A DNA stretch of 31,164 bases from a virus. The stretch spans positions 1 to 31,164 of IMG/VR virus record IMGVR_UViG_3300042924_002583; one strand, given 5' to 3'. Below are positions 1 to 6,893 of this stretch, piece by piece; the stretch's first letter is position 1, and each line of letters starts with the position of its first letter. Made by a program: the position numbers and the translations under genes. Below the pieces are notes generated by a model. That model did not search any database. It was not told the origin of the DNA and worked only from the letters and a program-made list of their open reading frames with translations.

Positions 1-56
1 AACCTGTACTAAAAAATGCACCTAAACCGTTTGACCCTTCAAAAGTAATTTGGTAA
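1..56 (+). CDS. 3' end of DUF6291-like replication gene (duplicate of 31004-31059)
   Basis: The first 56 bases carry the last codons, ending in Ile-Trp and a TAA at 54-56, of the gene that is complete at 30451-31059. They are present here only because the window overlaps itself at the circle junction. The stop lies two bases before the helicase ATG at 59, so the two genes are adjacent and probably co-transcribed. Confidence 0.9.
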   Translation, partial: PVLKNAPKPFDPSKVIW

Positions 57-161
57 CTATGGGAAAGATTATACAAGCTAACGACATACAAGAGCAACTC
101 ATGCACTTGCACAAATACGGCCAAAATGCAGGGTTAAAAATAGGTTTTAGTAACTTAGATA
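1..161. repeat. Left copy of terminal direct repeat (circular closure)
   Basis: This stretch recurs at 31004-31164 in the same orientation with 160 of 161 bases identical. The only difference I find is C at 121 versus A at 31124, a synonymous change in a glycine codon of the helicase gene (GGC/GGA). Reading frames run smoothly through both copies, so the simplest view is overlap between the ends of a circular or circularly permuted genome with a unit length of about 31,003 bp. It could also be a true terminal redundancy, although two physical copies on one molecule would be expected to be identical. Confidence 0.93.
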
Positions 162-976
162 AACTCTACTCAATCAAACAAGGTCGCTCAACAATCATAT
201 ACGGACACCCTACGAGTGGGAAAAGTCAGTTCCTAATACAAATACTTTGCGCCTTAGCTACTCGCCATAACAAAAAGTGCTTGATTTACACACCTGAGAC
301 TGGATCAGCCCACGAAATATACGCAGAGATAATCCACTGTTTGACTGGAAAGACCTTTGACAAGCGTTCTATTAACTATCAAATCAGCGAAAAGGAGCTT
401 TATACAGTTTATCCGTTCGTTCAGGACTATTTTAAGGTTATTGATGTTGATGAAAAAGGTTTAGACTTTGACGAGTGGCTAAATTTAACTGATGAAGCAA
501 TAAGGAACTATGGTATTTTTTCAAGTTCAGTAGACAACTGGAACGATATTGAACACAAATATACTGGTACCATCAGTGAATACCTTAAACAACAGTTACC
601 AAGAGTAAACAGACACGCAAGAAAGAATAATACTCACAACTTTATAGTAGCCCATGCAAGGAATCCTGATATGCGAGGAGGGGATAAGTACCCACCTGCA
701 CCAAGACCAGATGAAATTGAAGGCGGTTCGGTTTGGTATGCTAAGGCTTTGAATCTTATCTGTGTTCATAGAGATTACGAAGAACATGGCGAAGGATGGA
801 GGCAGTCAAGTGAGGCTCAGATAATAATTCGCAAAATTAAAAAAAGAGCAGAAGGGGAAAAGGGAACGGCTAAGCTTACCTTTGATTTGTTTAGAAACGC
901 TTACTACGAAAACTTAGGCGAACGTCACTACTTAGAAACACCATTTAATGGACTTGAAATAAAAACACCATTTTAA
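59..976 (+). CDS. DnaB/RecA-like replicative helicase (ATPase domain only)
   Basis: This is probably the phage replicative helicase, a RecA-fold ATPase that unwinds DNA at the fork. The 305-residue protein has a clear Walker A motif, GHPTSGKS, at residues 49-56. A strand ending in DNWNDIEH (about 159-166) sits where the Walker B and the IDPWN-type motif of phage DnaB-like ATPases are expected, and FIVAHARNP (195-203) fits the sensor strand. At 305 residues it is much shorter than cellular DnaB (about 450), so the N-terminal primase-interaction domain is missing. I chose the ATG at 59; a TTG at 50 lies in frame but inside the upstream gene. The neighbours are a DUF6291-like replication protein upstream and a methyltransferase-like gene 2 bases downstream. 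The ATPase fold is firm and the exact helicase class is inferred. Confidence 0.85.
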   Translation: MGKIIQANDIQEQLMHLHKYGQNAGLKIGFSNLDKLYSIKQGRSTIIYGHPTSGKSQFLIQILCALATRHNKKCLIYTPETGSAHEIYAEIIHCLTGKTFDKRSINYQISEKELYTVYPFVQDYFKVIDVDEKGLDFDEWLNLTDEAIRNYGIFSSSVDNWNDIEHKYTGTISEYLKQQLPRVNRHARKNNTHNFIVAHARNPDMRGGDKYPPAPRPDEIEGGSVWYAKALNLICVHRDYEEHGEGWRQSSEAQIIIRKIKKRAEGEKGTAKLTFDLFRNAYYENLGERHYLETPFNGLEIKTPF

Positions 977-978
977 CT

Positions 979-1647
979 ATGAAAATACTAATTGCCTGCG
1001 AAGAATCTGATGAAGTTAGGGGTAGATTTGAAAAACTTGGTTTTGATGCTTGGAGCTGTGACTTACAAGATAATAGAAATTCAAATGCTAAACACTATAA
1101 AGGAAGTGTTTTTGATATCATTAACGAAGGTTGGGATGCAATGATAGCTTTTCCACCTTGTACACATTTAGCTGTAAGTGGAGCTGCTCATTTTGAACAA
1201 AAAAGAAAAGATGGAAGGCAACAAGAAGGTATTGATTTTTTTATGTCAATGATTAACGCTCGAGTTAAACACATAGCAGTTGAAAATCCAATTGGCATAA
1301 TGAGCAAAATATATAAAAAACCAACCCAAATAATACAACCTTATTATTTTGGAGATAAAGCTCAAAAATCAACTTGTCTTTGGCTTAAAAATTTGCCTGC
1401 TTTGATTCATAATGACAAGCCTAATTTATTTAATGAGCCAATAACTCATACTGATAAAGGAGAATTTTTTGAATGGACAGATAAAAACGGGGTTAAAAAA
1501 AGACAACCTAAATGGTATGCGGATGCTTTTAGATGTCATGGAATAGATGCAGCAATGAGAAGTAAAATAAGAAGTAAAACATTTCCGGGTATAGCAGAAG
1601 CAATGGCAAATCAATGGGGTAAATATTTAAAATCAATTTATGAATAA
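979..1647 (+). CDS. DNA cytosine methyltransferase-like protein
   Basis: The 222-residue protein begins with a Rossmann-like strand (KILIACEESDEV) and carries FPPCTHLAVSG at residues 58-68, matching motif IV (PPC) of C5-cytosine methyltransferases. ENPIG at 102-106 occupies the place of motif VI (ENV). FGDKAQKSTCLWLKNLP (124-140) is typical of a short family of phage proteins annotated as DNA methyltransferases. A full target-recognition domain is absent: the family is about 220 residues, against 300-400 for classical enzymes, so specificity cannot be predicted. It could modify phage DNA against host restriction; no cognate nuclease is present. Third codon positions look unusually A/T-rich compared with the helicase gene, a possible sign of separate acquisition. 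It overlaps the next gene by 8 bases. Confidence 0.7.
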   Translation: MKILIACEESDEVRGRFEKLGFDAWSCDLQDNRNSNAKHYKGSVFDIINEGWDAMIAFPPCTHLAVSGAAHFEQKRKDGRQQEGIDFFMSMINARVKHIAVENPIGIMSKIYKKPTQIIQPYYFGDKAQKSTCLWLKNLPALIHNDKPNLFNEPITHTDKGEFFEWTDKNGVKKRQPKWYADAFRCHGIDAAMRSKIRSKTFPGIAEAMANQWGKYLKSIYE

Positions 1648-2014
1648 CTTAGAACGCTACGAATACTACAAGCAACAACAAGACAGACAATTTAACTTTA
1701 CTTTAACCAATTACGCAATGGCAGACATTGAACGAAGAATAGGAAGGAGACCTCAAAGAATTCAGGCAGTAATAGACTTGGAAAACTTTCTTAATGATTC
1801 CGAAAACAAGATTTCCAAAATACCTGATGAGGCTTTAAGGAACGCTAAACTTGACCAGTTGAAACTACTCTATAAAGTCCATGACACTATAACTCAAATG
1901 CTAACTGCTGAAATGTACGCACTAACTAAATTAGACGAAGCTAAAGCTAAGATAGTTGAACTTGAGCAACAGAACTACGATTTAGCAAATAAAATAAATA
2001 TGCTTGAATTGTAA
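1640..2014 (+). CDS. Hypothetical protein with C-terminal coiled coil
   Basis: This 124-residue protein is not recognised as a known family. It is charged and predicted almost wholly helical. The last 40 residues (about 85-124, ending in a LeuxxAsnLysIleAsnMetLeuGluLeu pattern) have the heptad-like spacing of a coiled coil, so it may oligomerise. Its ATG lies inside the last codons of the methyltransferase-like gene, which points to translational coupling. A 61-base gap with a possible promoter follows. Position suggests an early accessory role in DNA metabolism, but that is inference from the neighbourhood only. Confidence 0.7.
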   Translation: MNNLERYEYYKQQQDRQFNFTLTNYAMADIERRIGRRPQRIQAVIDLENFLNDSENKISKIPDEALRNAKLDQLKLLYKVHDTITQMLTAEMYALTKLDEAKAKIVELEQQNYDLANKINMLEL

Positions 2015-2019
2015 AAAAC

Positions 2020-2055
2020 TTGTTAAAAACTCCGACACAAATAAATTTAAATTTG
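2020..2055 (+). promoter_or_regulatory. Possible Bacteroidetes-type promoter before the SSB-like gene
   Basis: In the 61-base gap before 2076 there is TAAATTTG at 2048-2055, a match to the Bacteroidetes -7 element TAnnTTTG. The nearest upstream TTG (2020-2022) is 25 bases away, longer than the usual spacing of about 17-23, so the -33 part is weak. If real, it would start a transcript covering the SSB-like, NinG and sigma-like genes. Confidence 0.35.
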
Positions 2056-2075
2056 AATAACAATTAAAACCACTT

Positions 2076-2327
2076 ATGCTAATTAATATAAACCTTTGTC
2101 TTAGCGACATCCCTCAAGACAAAATCTTTACTTCTAAAAATGGCAAGAAGTACTTATCTATCTGCGTAACTGACCGCAAAGAACCTGACCAGTTCGGAAA
2201 TGACTTAACTGCCTACATTAATCAAAGCCAAGCTGAACGAGAAGCAAAACAGCCTCGTAAATTTGTAGGTACTGCAAAGAACTTAAAGAAGACTGCATTA
2301 ACTGAGAAAAACGATTTACCTTTCTAA
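2076..2327 (+). CDS. Small SSB-like protein with acidic LPF tip
   Basis: The 83-residue protein starts with alternating hydrophobic residues (LININLCLSDIP), continues through a lysine-rich loop (FTSKNGKKYLSICV), and ends in NDLPF. That end closely resembles the DDIPF tip through which bacterial single-stranded DNA-binding proteins recruit repair and replication partners. The length is about half of a normal SSB, so it may be a reduced OB-fold protein or a mimic of the SSB tail. It abuts ninG (1-base overlap) and lies in the replication/recombination cluster, which fits. The tip motif is seen directly; the fold and function are inference. Short proteins of this layout occur in Bacteroidetes phages, usually unnamed. 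Confidence 0.55.
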   Translation: MLININLCLSDIPQDKIFTSKNGKKYLSICVTDRKEPDQFGNDLTAYINQSQAEREAKQPRKFVGTAKNLKKTALTEKNDLPF

Positions 2328-2956
2328 TGAAACAAAAGACTTGTAAAATCTGCAAGGTTAAGTTTGAACTTAAAAAACCACTTCAGCAAGTTTGTTCGCC
2401 TGCTTGTGCGATTGAACTACACAATCAACTTAAAGCTAAAGCCGAGAAGAAAGAGAAGGTTAAAATACGAAAAGAGCTTAGAGAATCTTCAAAAACAATT
2501 TCTAACTATCGTAAGGACCTTCAGATTATAATTAACAAGATAATCCGCACAATTGACGAAGGCCACAACTGTATAAGTTCAGGAAGGCCTTACAAATCAA
2601 ACGACCAAGCTGGGCATTATTACTCAGTAGGTGCTTATCCTCATCTTAGATTCAACTTACACAACATATACTCGCAGTCAGTAGCTGATAACTTATACAA
2701 GTCAGGCAATCCAATTGGGTTTACTACTGGATTAATAAGGGACTTTGGCGAGGACTGGATTAAGTTAGTAACTAAATTACCTGAAGAATACAGAGAATTA
2801 AAGTTAGATAAAGAGGACATAAAAGAAGCGATAGTTAAGGCTAAAGATTTCTTAGTTAAAGTTCAAGAATACAAAGGAGAGAACTACTTACTACCGAGTC
2901 AACGAATATTTTTGAGGCATTCAGGTAACAAAGAGATAGGTATCTACAATGAATAA
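2327..2956 (+). CDS. ninG: NinG/Rap-like recombination protein
   Basis: The 209-residue protein has the NinG layout. An N-terminal zinc knuckle has Cys6 and Cys9 with Cys23 and Cys27, a lysine-rich helical linker covers about 35-75, and a C-terminal core contains GHYYSVGAYPHLRFNLHN (96-113) followed by a SerGlyAsn motif. Lambda NinG (Rap) binds and processes branched recombination intermediates. In lambda-type NinG the core carries additional cysteines (Cys-x-x-Cys and Gln-Cys-x-x-Cys-Asn). Here these read CISS (82-85) and QSVADN (117-122), so some expected metal ligands are missing. The start is the ATG that overlaps the stop of the SSB-like gene by one base. Family membership is fairly secure; activity with the altered ligands is uncertain. 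Confidence 0.78.
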   Translation: MKQKTCKICKVKFELKKPLQQVCSPACAIELHNQLKAKAEKKEKVKIRKELRESSKTISNYRKDLQIIINKIIRTIDEGHNCISSGRPYKSNDQAGHYYSVGAYPHLRFNLHNIYSQSVADNLYKSGNPIGFTTGLIRDFGEDWIKLVTKLPEEYRELKLDKEDIKEAIVKAKDFLVKVQEYKGENYLLPSQRIFLRHSGNKEIGIYNE

Positions 2957-3542
2957 GGAAGAGATAATACTTCAGTTCTATAATAGCCCTAATCCGATGC
3001 AGATATGTAAGAAGATTTCTGATAGCTATTACACTACTGACTTATTACACGAGTGCATTCTTACCTTATACGACTTGGACGAACAAAAAATATTAGATGC
3101 TTACAAGAATAATTACTTATCCTACTTATTCTATAAGATAGTTAGTAACTCTTATGTTAGTTATACTTCGCCATTTGCAAAAAAATACAGACACTTTAAT
3201 CAAACAACAGATGACTTTAAGAAAATTCAAGCTGACATTGAAATTGAAAATGACAATTATGAAGAACTATTTGAGAGATTTATTCAGCATATAGAAAACG
3301 ATATAGAAAGCTTTGAAGAATACGAACGAGAACTATTCAAGTTATATGTGCAATTTCGTGATTTTCGTAAAATTAGTAATCTTGTCGGCATTAAATACGG
3401 AGCAGTTCGTCATTCAATACTTCAAACAATAAAAAAACTAAAAGAAAAATATAATGGAGAATTTAATAATCTGCTTACTAATCGCATCAGCTGGTTATGT
3501 AGTGAGTCAAGTGATGATAGATTTTTGGAGGAAGAAATTTAA
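2949..3542 (+). CDS. Sigma-70-like transcription factor
   Basis: This 197-residue protein looks like a divergent phage sigma factor. Residues about 31-80 (DLLHECILTLYDLDEQ, then a Tyr-rich helix and a SerProPhe-x-x-LysTyrArg stretch) resemble region 2 of small phage sigma-like proteins from Bacteroidetes. Residues about 138-166 (FRKISNLVGIKYGAVRHSIL) form a helix-turn-helix like region 4. An acidic linker (95-127) separates them. It sits at the end of the replication cluster and before the glycosyltransferase, packaging and structural genes, where a regulator of late transcription would be expected. It overlaps ninG by 8 bases and its last 89 bases overlap the next gene. The helix-turn-helix is convincing; the late-gene role is inferred from position. 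Confidence 0.6.
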   Translation: MNKEEIILQFYNSPNPMQICKKISDSYYTTDLLHECILTLYDLDEQKILDAYKNNYLSYLFYKIVSNSYVSYTSPFAKKYRHFNQTTDDFKKIQADIEIENDNYEELFERFIQHIENDIESFEEYERELFKLYVQFRDFRKISNLVGIKYGAVRHSILQTIKKLKEKYNGEFNNLLTNRISWLCSESSDDRFLEEEI

Positions 3543-3699
3543 TACATTTCCAAAAAAACCACTTAGCTGTGGTTACTGCTTATCTTTTTGGATTGGGTTA
3601 ATTACTTTTTTACTTATAGAACCTAATTTATATGCGTTTGGATACGCTTGTTTATGCGCTGTGACATCTTCTATCATATTTAAAAAAATAACTCAATGA
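3454..3699 (+). CDS. Small membrane protein with CGYC motif
   Basis: The 81-residue protein has two or three hydrophobic segments: about 3-20 (IICLLIASAGYVVSQVMI), 40-56 and 60-76. A LSCGYCLSFWIGLI stretch at about 37-50 carries a Cys-x-x-Cys motif. This pattern is reminiscent of phage membrane proteins of the DUF1360 type, but I cannot confirm that. It begins inside the sigma-like gene in another frame, an unusually long overlap of 89 bases, and its stop overlaps the next ATG. The inner membrane is the expected location. The role is unknown; superinfection exclusion or host interference are possibilities without direct support. Confidence 0.65.
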   Translation: MENLIICLLIASAGYVVSQVMIDFWRKKFNTFPKKPLSCGYCLSFWIGLITFLLIEPNLYAFGYACLCAVTSSIIFKKITQ

Positions 3700-3944
3700 A
3701 TCAAATAATCTATGAACTACTACTTCCATTAAAACCAAAGTGGGAAACCTTTAAATCTGAGCATCACTCTATTTTTACTAACCAAGACTTTCATATTGTT
3801 CAAGAAGCTTGGTCAATGATGTTTGGTTCACCACCAAGAAATTTAGGATGTCAATCTTGCGTTCAAGAATTAATAACACGAGTATTTAGGCAATTTGATA
3901 ACTACACACCTGAAAAGAAAAGGAAACGCAATGCTAAAATTTAA
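3696..3944 (+). CDS. Hypothetical 82-residue protein with CQSC motif
   Basis: Not recognised as a named family. The protein is helical, with a Cys-x-x-Cys pair (CQSCVQELITRVF, about 53-65) and a basic C-terminus (EKKRKRNAKI). Similar small proteins with an LGCQSCVxE-type motif occur in Bacteroidetes phages just before glycosyltransferase genes, as here. Its start overlaps the preceding stop by four bases, and its last 14 bases overlap the glycosyltransferase ATG at 3931. The basic tail and cysteine pair could bind nucleic acid or metal, but the function is unknown. Confidence 0.62.
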   Translation: MNQIIYELLLPLKPKWETFKSEHHSIFTNQDFHIVQEAWSMMFGSPPRNLGCQSCVQELITRVFRQFDNYTPEKKRKRNAKI

Positions 3945-4686
3945 ACATAGTGGTAATGCAGGTGATGTAATCTACTCACTCAACGCAATTAAACAAGTAT
4001 GTGAGGCAAACGATACACAAGCAGTACTATACCTTGATTTGAATGTTCCACTTATTGGGATACTGCCTGGCCATCCAGTCGGGAATGTGATGCTTAACGA
4101 GTATATGTACAAGAATTTAAAACCTTTATTACTTTCTTGTTCATTTATTTCAGATGTAATGGTTTATGATAAACAAAAAATAGATTACGATTTAGATAGA
4201 TTTAGACATATAGGCTTAAATTTGTGCGCTTCTGACATCAAGAAATGGTACTATTATGCCTATCCTGAAATGACCTTTGACATAGAAGGACCTATTTTTG
4301 AATTTAACAATAAAAAAGAGGATTATATTCTAATCAATAGGACCAATAGGTATCAGAATGGGCAAATAGATTACTCAATTATTAACAATTACAATAATCA
4401 AAAGTTATTTGTTGGAGTTATGCAAGAATTTGAAGTAATGAAAAAGACTATTCCAAGCCTTGAGTATTTAGAAGTAAAAGACTTTTTAGAACTTGCTAAC
4501 TATATAGACAAGAGTAAAGTATTTATCGGGAATCAATCAATGTGTTTTGCAATTGCTGAACAACTACAAACGGAGAGAATACTTGAAATTTGTGCATATT
4601 CGCCAAATGTTATTCCAGTAGGAGGTGAGTTTTACGATGTATTTAATCAAAATGGATTTATAAATGCACTTAATCAAATTTTATGA
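3931..4686 (+). CDS. Glycosyltransferase, GT9-like (GT-B fold)
   Basis: The 251-residue protein begins KFKHSGNAGDVIYSLNAI; the Gly-x-Gly-Asp-x-x-Tyr/Leu-Ser turn near residues 8-17 is the acceptor-side loop of heptosyltransferase-like GT9 enzymes. The C-terminal half has KVFIGNQSMCFAIAEQL (196-212), matching the FIGNxS-type nucleotide-sugar-binding region. I chose the ATG at 3931 over an in-frame TTG at 3895, because the ATG starts directly before the conserved strand and fits the overlap with the upstream gene. It is the first of three consecutive glycosyltransferases, coupled by an ATGA overlap to the next. Acceptor and sugar are unknown; virion protein, cell envelope or modified base are all possible. 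Confidence 0.72.
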   Translation: MLKFKHSGNAGDVIYSLNAIKQVCEANDTQAVLYLDLNVPLIGILPGHPVGNVMLNEYMYKNLKPLLLSCSFISDVMVYDKQKIDYDLDRFRHIGLNLCASDIKKWYYYAYPEMTFDIEGPIFEFNNKKEDYILINRTNRYQNGQIDYSIINNYNNQKLFVGVMQEFEVMKKTIPSLEYLEVKDFLELANYIDKSKVFIGNQSMCFAIAEQLQTERILEICAYSPNVIPVGGEFYDVFNQNGFINALNQIL

Positions 4687-5420
4687 AAATAGTTTACTGG
4701 GATAAACACCCTGACGAATACGAACGAGTTAAACACTTTTTAAATTTAGAAGGGTTAGACTGTGAAAGATTTATAGGGGATAGACCTCCGACTGATTTTG
4801 ATTTGCTATTTGTACACGATGGACCATTTGCAGGTGAGATTCCACACGATAGGAGAAAAGACTGCATTATTATTTTTTGCGTTCACCCTATGCACATTAA
4901 CTCATATTTTTATGCAGGATATACAAGGGCAATCCTTAAAAACTCTGAACATAAAAAGCATTGGTTAGGCGATGGTGTTATTTTACCGCCACTTGTAAAA
5001 CTTTACGAACCTGCACCGATAAATGATAAACTTGTTTCAATTATTCACTTCTACAAACAAAGAGACGAACAAGGATATTATCAGGCTTTAAGCTTAGGAG
5101 CTTTAGTTTATGGGCAAGAAAACGACTTAGGAGAGGCAAACGACTCTGAGCTATTTGAGGAGGGAATGAAAGCTCTTGTACACATTAAAAGATGCGGCTA
5201 CTTATGCAATGCGGTAGTAAAAGCTATAAGTTACGGAGTACCTATTATAATGGATAGAGGCACTTACGATTACGGATATCAAGATATTTTAATTCCAAGC
5301 TATAATATGGCAGTAGCAGGAGAAGAGTACAACTTAGATGAAATAAGAGAGAACCAACTCAAACACAGAATAGAACTATACGAACAAACTAAACAATCCG
5401 AAATACTTTCAATACTATGA
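4683..5420 (+). CDS. Putative glycosyltransferase (divergent)
   Basis: The 245-residue protein has the alternating alpha/beta look of a GT-B enzyme: a first strand KIVYWDKHPDEYERV, then FDLLFVHDGPF (59-69), a hydrophobic IIIFCVHPM strand, and a C-terminal half with GYLCNAVVKAISYGVPIIMDRG (about 171-192). The NAVVKAISYGVPII stretch resembles the nucleotide-sugar-binding helix (EAMAxGxPVI type) of GT4-like enzymes. The usual N-terminal Gly-rich acceptor loop is not obvious, so the assignment rests on the C-terminal motif and on the flanking glycosyltransferases, to which it is joined by ATGA overlaps at both ends. It might be a catalytically altered partner rather than an independent enzyme. 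Confidence 0.55.
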   Translation: MKIVYWDKHPDEYERVKHFLNLEGLDCERFIGDRPPTDFDLLFVHDGPFAGEIPHDRRKDCIIIFCVHPMHINSYFYAGYTRAILKNSEHKKHWLGDGVILPPLVKLYEPAPINDKLVSIIHFYKQRDEQGYYQALSLGALVYGQENDLGEANDSELFEEGMKALVHIKRCGYLCNAVVKAISYGVPIIMDRGTYDYGYQDILIPSYNMAVAGEEYNLDEIRENQLKHRIELYEQTKQSEILSIL

Positions 5421-6475
5421 AGATACTTATAATCATACCCGACCCCATTACGGGAGTAGAATACCACCGTTTAATAATCCCTTTTGAGAATATGGGGGGA
5501 GACCACCAAATTACAGCCGTAAAGTCAATAGACCAGCAGCCCGATTCATTCTTTCAGGAGTTTGATTTAATCTACACCAGTTCAGTAGTTAGCAAATTAG
5601 GATTTCAAGAGGTAGTTTGGACACAGCTTAAACGCTTAGGTATTCCCGTAATAATTGACAGAGACGATGACTGGATGCTACCTCACGACCATATAATGAA
5701 GAACGATTGGGTTAAGAATAAAACAGCAGCTCAAATAGTCTACAATTTAAAAATGGCTACTGCTGTAACGGTACCTACTGAGTACTTAGCCCAAAAAGTT
5801 AGACAGTTTAACAAGAATGTGTTTGTAATTCCCAACGCAATAGACTTTAACCAAAAACAATTCCAACCCGATGTAAAAGTTCAGAACCTTAAAAACGAGA
5901 AAGTGCATATAGGCTGGAGCGGTTCCGTTACTCACTTCAAAGACATTGTAATGCTAACCGACACTTTTATGCAAATGAACTCAAACCCTGACTTGAAAGG
6001 AAAGTATAGATTAGTACTGAGCGGATTTGCTGAAGGGGATATGATTTGGAAGGAATACGAGAAAATGTTTACAAGTGGCTACAAAATAGCAGAGGACCAA
6101 TATTGCAGAATAAACGGAATGGACGTATATACTTACGCTTCTGCTTACGATATGATGGATGTCGGGTTAATACCTTTGAAGGATACTGAATTCAATCGCT
6201 GCAAGTCAGAACTTAAAATGATGGAGATGGGTGCAAAGAAACTTCCAGTAATAGTCTCTAACCAGTACCCATACACCAACATAGCTAAACACGGAGAGAA
6301 CTGCTTAATGGCATCAAAAAAGGATTGGTTTAAAAATATCAAGAGGATGATTGACAGCAAAGAGTTAAGAGAAGACTTAGGCGCAGCCTTATATGAAGAA
6401 ATATTTGCAAATTATAATATATTAAATATAAACGAACTAAGAAAGGAGATGTTTAAATATGTCACAAAGAGGTAG
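5417..6475 (+). CDS. Glycosyltransferase, GT4-like
   Basis: The 352-residue protein is a clear GT-B glycosyltransferase. It has an N-terminal strand and loop KILIIIPDPITGVEYHRL (2-19), an acidic IIDRDDDW stretch (79-86), a linker strand VFVIPNAID (135-143), the start of the second Rossmann domain HIGWSGSVTHFKD (164-176), and the donor-binding segment CKSELKMMEMGAKKLPVI (262-279), where acidic residues contact the nucleotide sugar. The length is normal for GT4. The gene overlaps its upstream partner by ATGA and the terminase small subunit gene by 17 bases. It is therefore likely expressed with packaging genes, hinting at a late target such as virion proteins or the envelope. The target is not determinable from sequence. 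Confidence 0.78.
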   Translation: MKILIIIPDPITGVEYHRLIIPFENMGGDHQITAVKSIDQQPDSFFQEFDLIYTSSVVSKLGFQEVVWTQLKRLGIPVIIDRDDDWMLPHDHIMKNDWVKNKTAAQIVYNLKMATAVTVPTEYLAQKVRQFNKNVFVIPNAIDFNQKQFQPDVKVQNLKNEKVHIGWSGSVTHFKDIVMLTDTFMQMNSNPDLKGKYRLVLSGFAEGDMIWKEYEKMFTSGYKIAEDQYCRINGMDVYTYASAYDMMDVGLIPLKDTEFNRCKSELKMMEMGAKKLPVIVSNQYPYTNIAKHGENCLMASKKDWFKNIKRMIDSKELREDLGAALYEEIFANYNILNINELRKEMFKYVTKR

Positions 6476-6893
6476 ACCAAGAGCAATAGAAAGTCCTGAA
6501 ATGTTATTAGAGCTTTTTGAAAAGTACAGAGAAGAGACGAAGTCCAATCCGATTCTTAAACATACATTTGTAGGAAAGGATGGAAAGTCGGTTTATGAAA
6601 AAAGAGAAAGAGCATTGACGATAGATGGCTTTGAAGTCTATTGTTTTAATCAAGGAGTTATAAACGATTTAGGCGATTATTTTCAAAACAAAGGCGAGAG
6701 ATACGGAGATTTTGCAACTATCTGTACACGCATCAGGCAAATCGTTCGTGATGACCAAATACAAGGAGGCTTGGCTGGAGTCTATAATCCGAGCATAACT
6801 CAAAGATTGAATGGGTTAACGGAGAAAGTTCAAACAGAACAAAACATAAATGTCAATAAGCTACCTGAATGGTTGACAAAGCCTATTGAGTAA
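6459..6893 (+). CDS. terS: Terminase small subunit (DNA-packaging protein)
   Basis: The 144-residue protein begins SQRGRPRAIESPEMLLELF, a basic arm and helix typical of small terminases. It continues with TIDGFEVYCF (about 54-63) and ends in a characteristic GGLAGVYNPSITQRLNGLTEK (about 108-128), seen in DNA-packaging proteins of Bacteroidetes phages. It should recognise phage DNA and regulate the large subunit. The large subunit follows directly, with only the stop between. An AAAGGAGAT run at 6442-6450 lies upstream of the ATG at 6459 and may act as a ribosome-binding site, although it is also coding sequence of the glycosyltransferase. Confidence 0.78.
   Translation: MSQRGRPRAIESPEMLLELFEKYREETKSNPILKHTFVGKDGKSVYEKRERALTIDGFEVYCFNQGVINDLGDYFQNKGERYGDFATICTRIRQIVRDDQIQGGLAGVYNPSITQRLNGLTEKVQTEQNINVNKLPEWLTKPIE

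Noticed and set aside
596-787. Open frames on the - strand (also at 1426, 6145, 7618, 11116, 13219, 14044, 14142, 15183, 15358, 15521, 17559, 19210, 20274, 27276)
   Set aside because: All lie opposite well-supported + strand genes, have unnatural compositions (Leu/Ser/Phe/Cys-rich mirrors of Lys/Glu-rich coding) and no start context. They are shadows.
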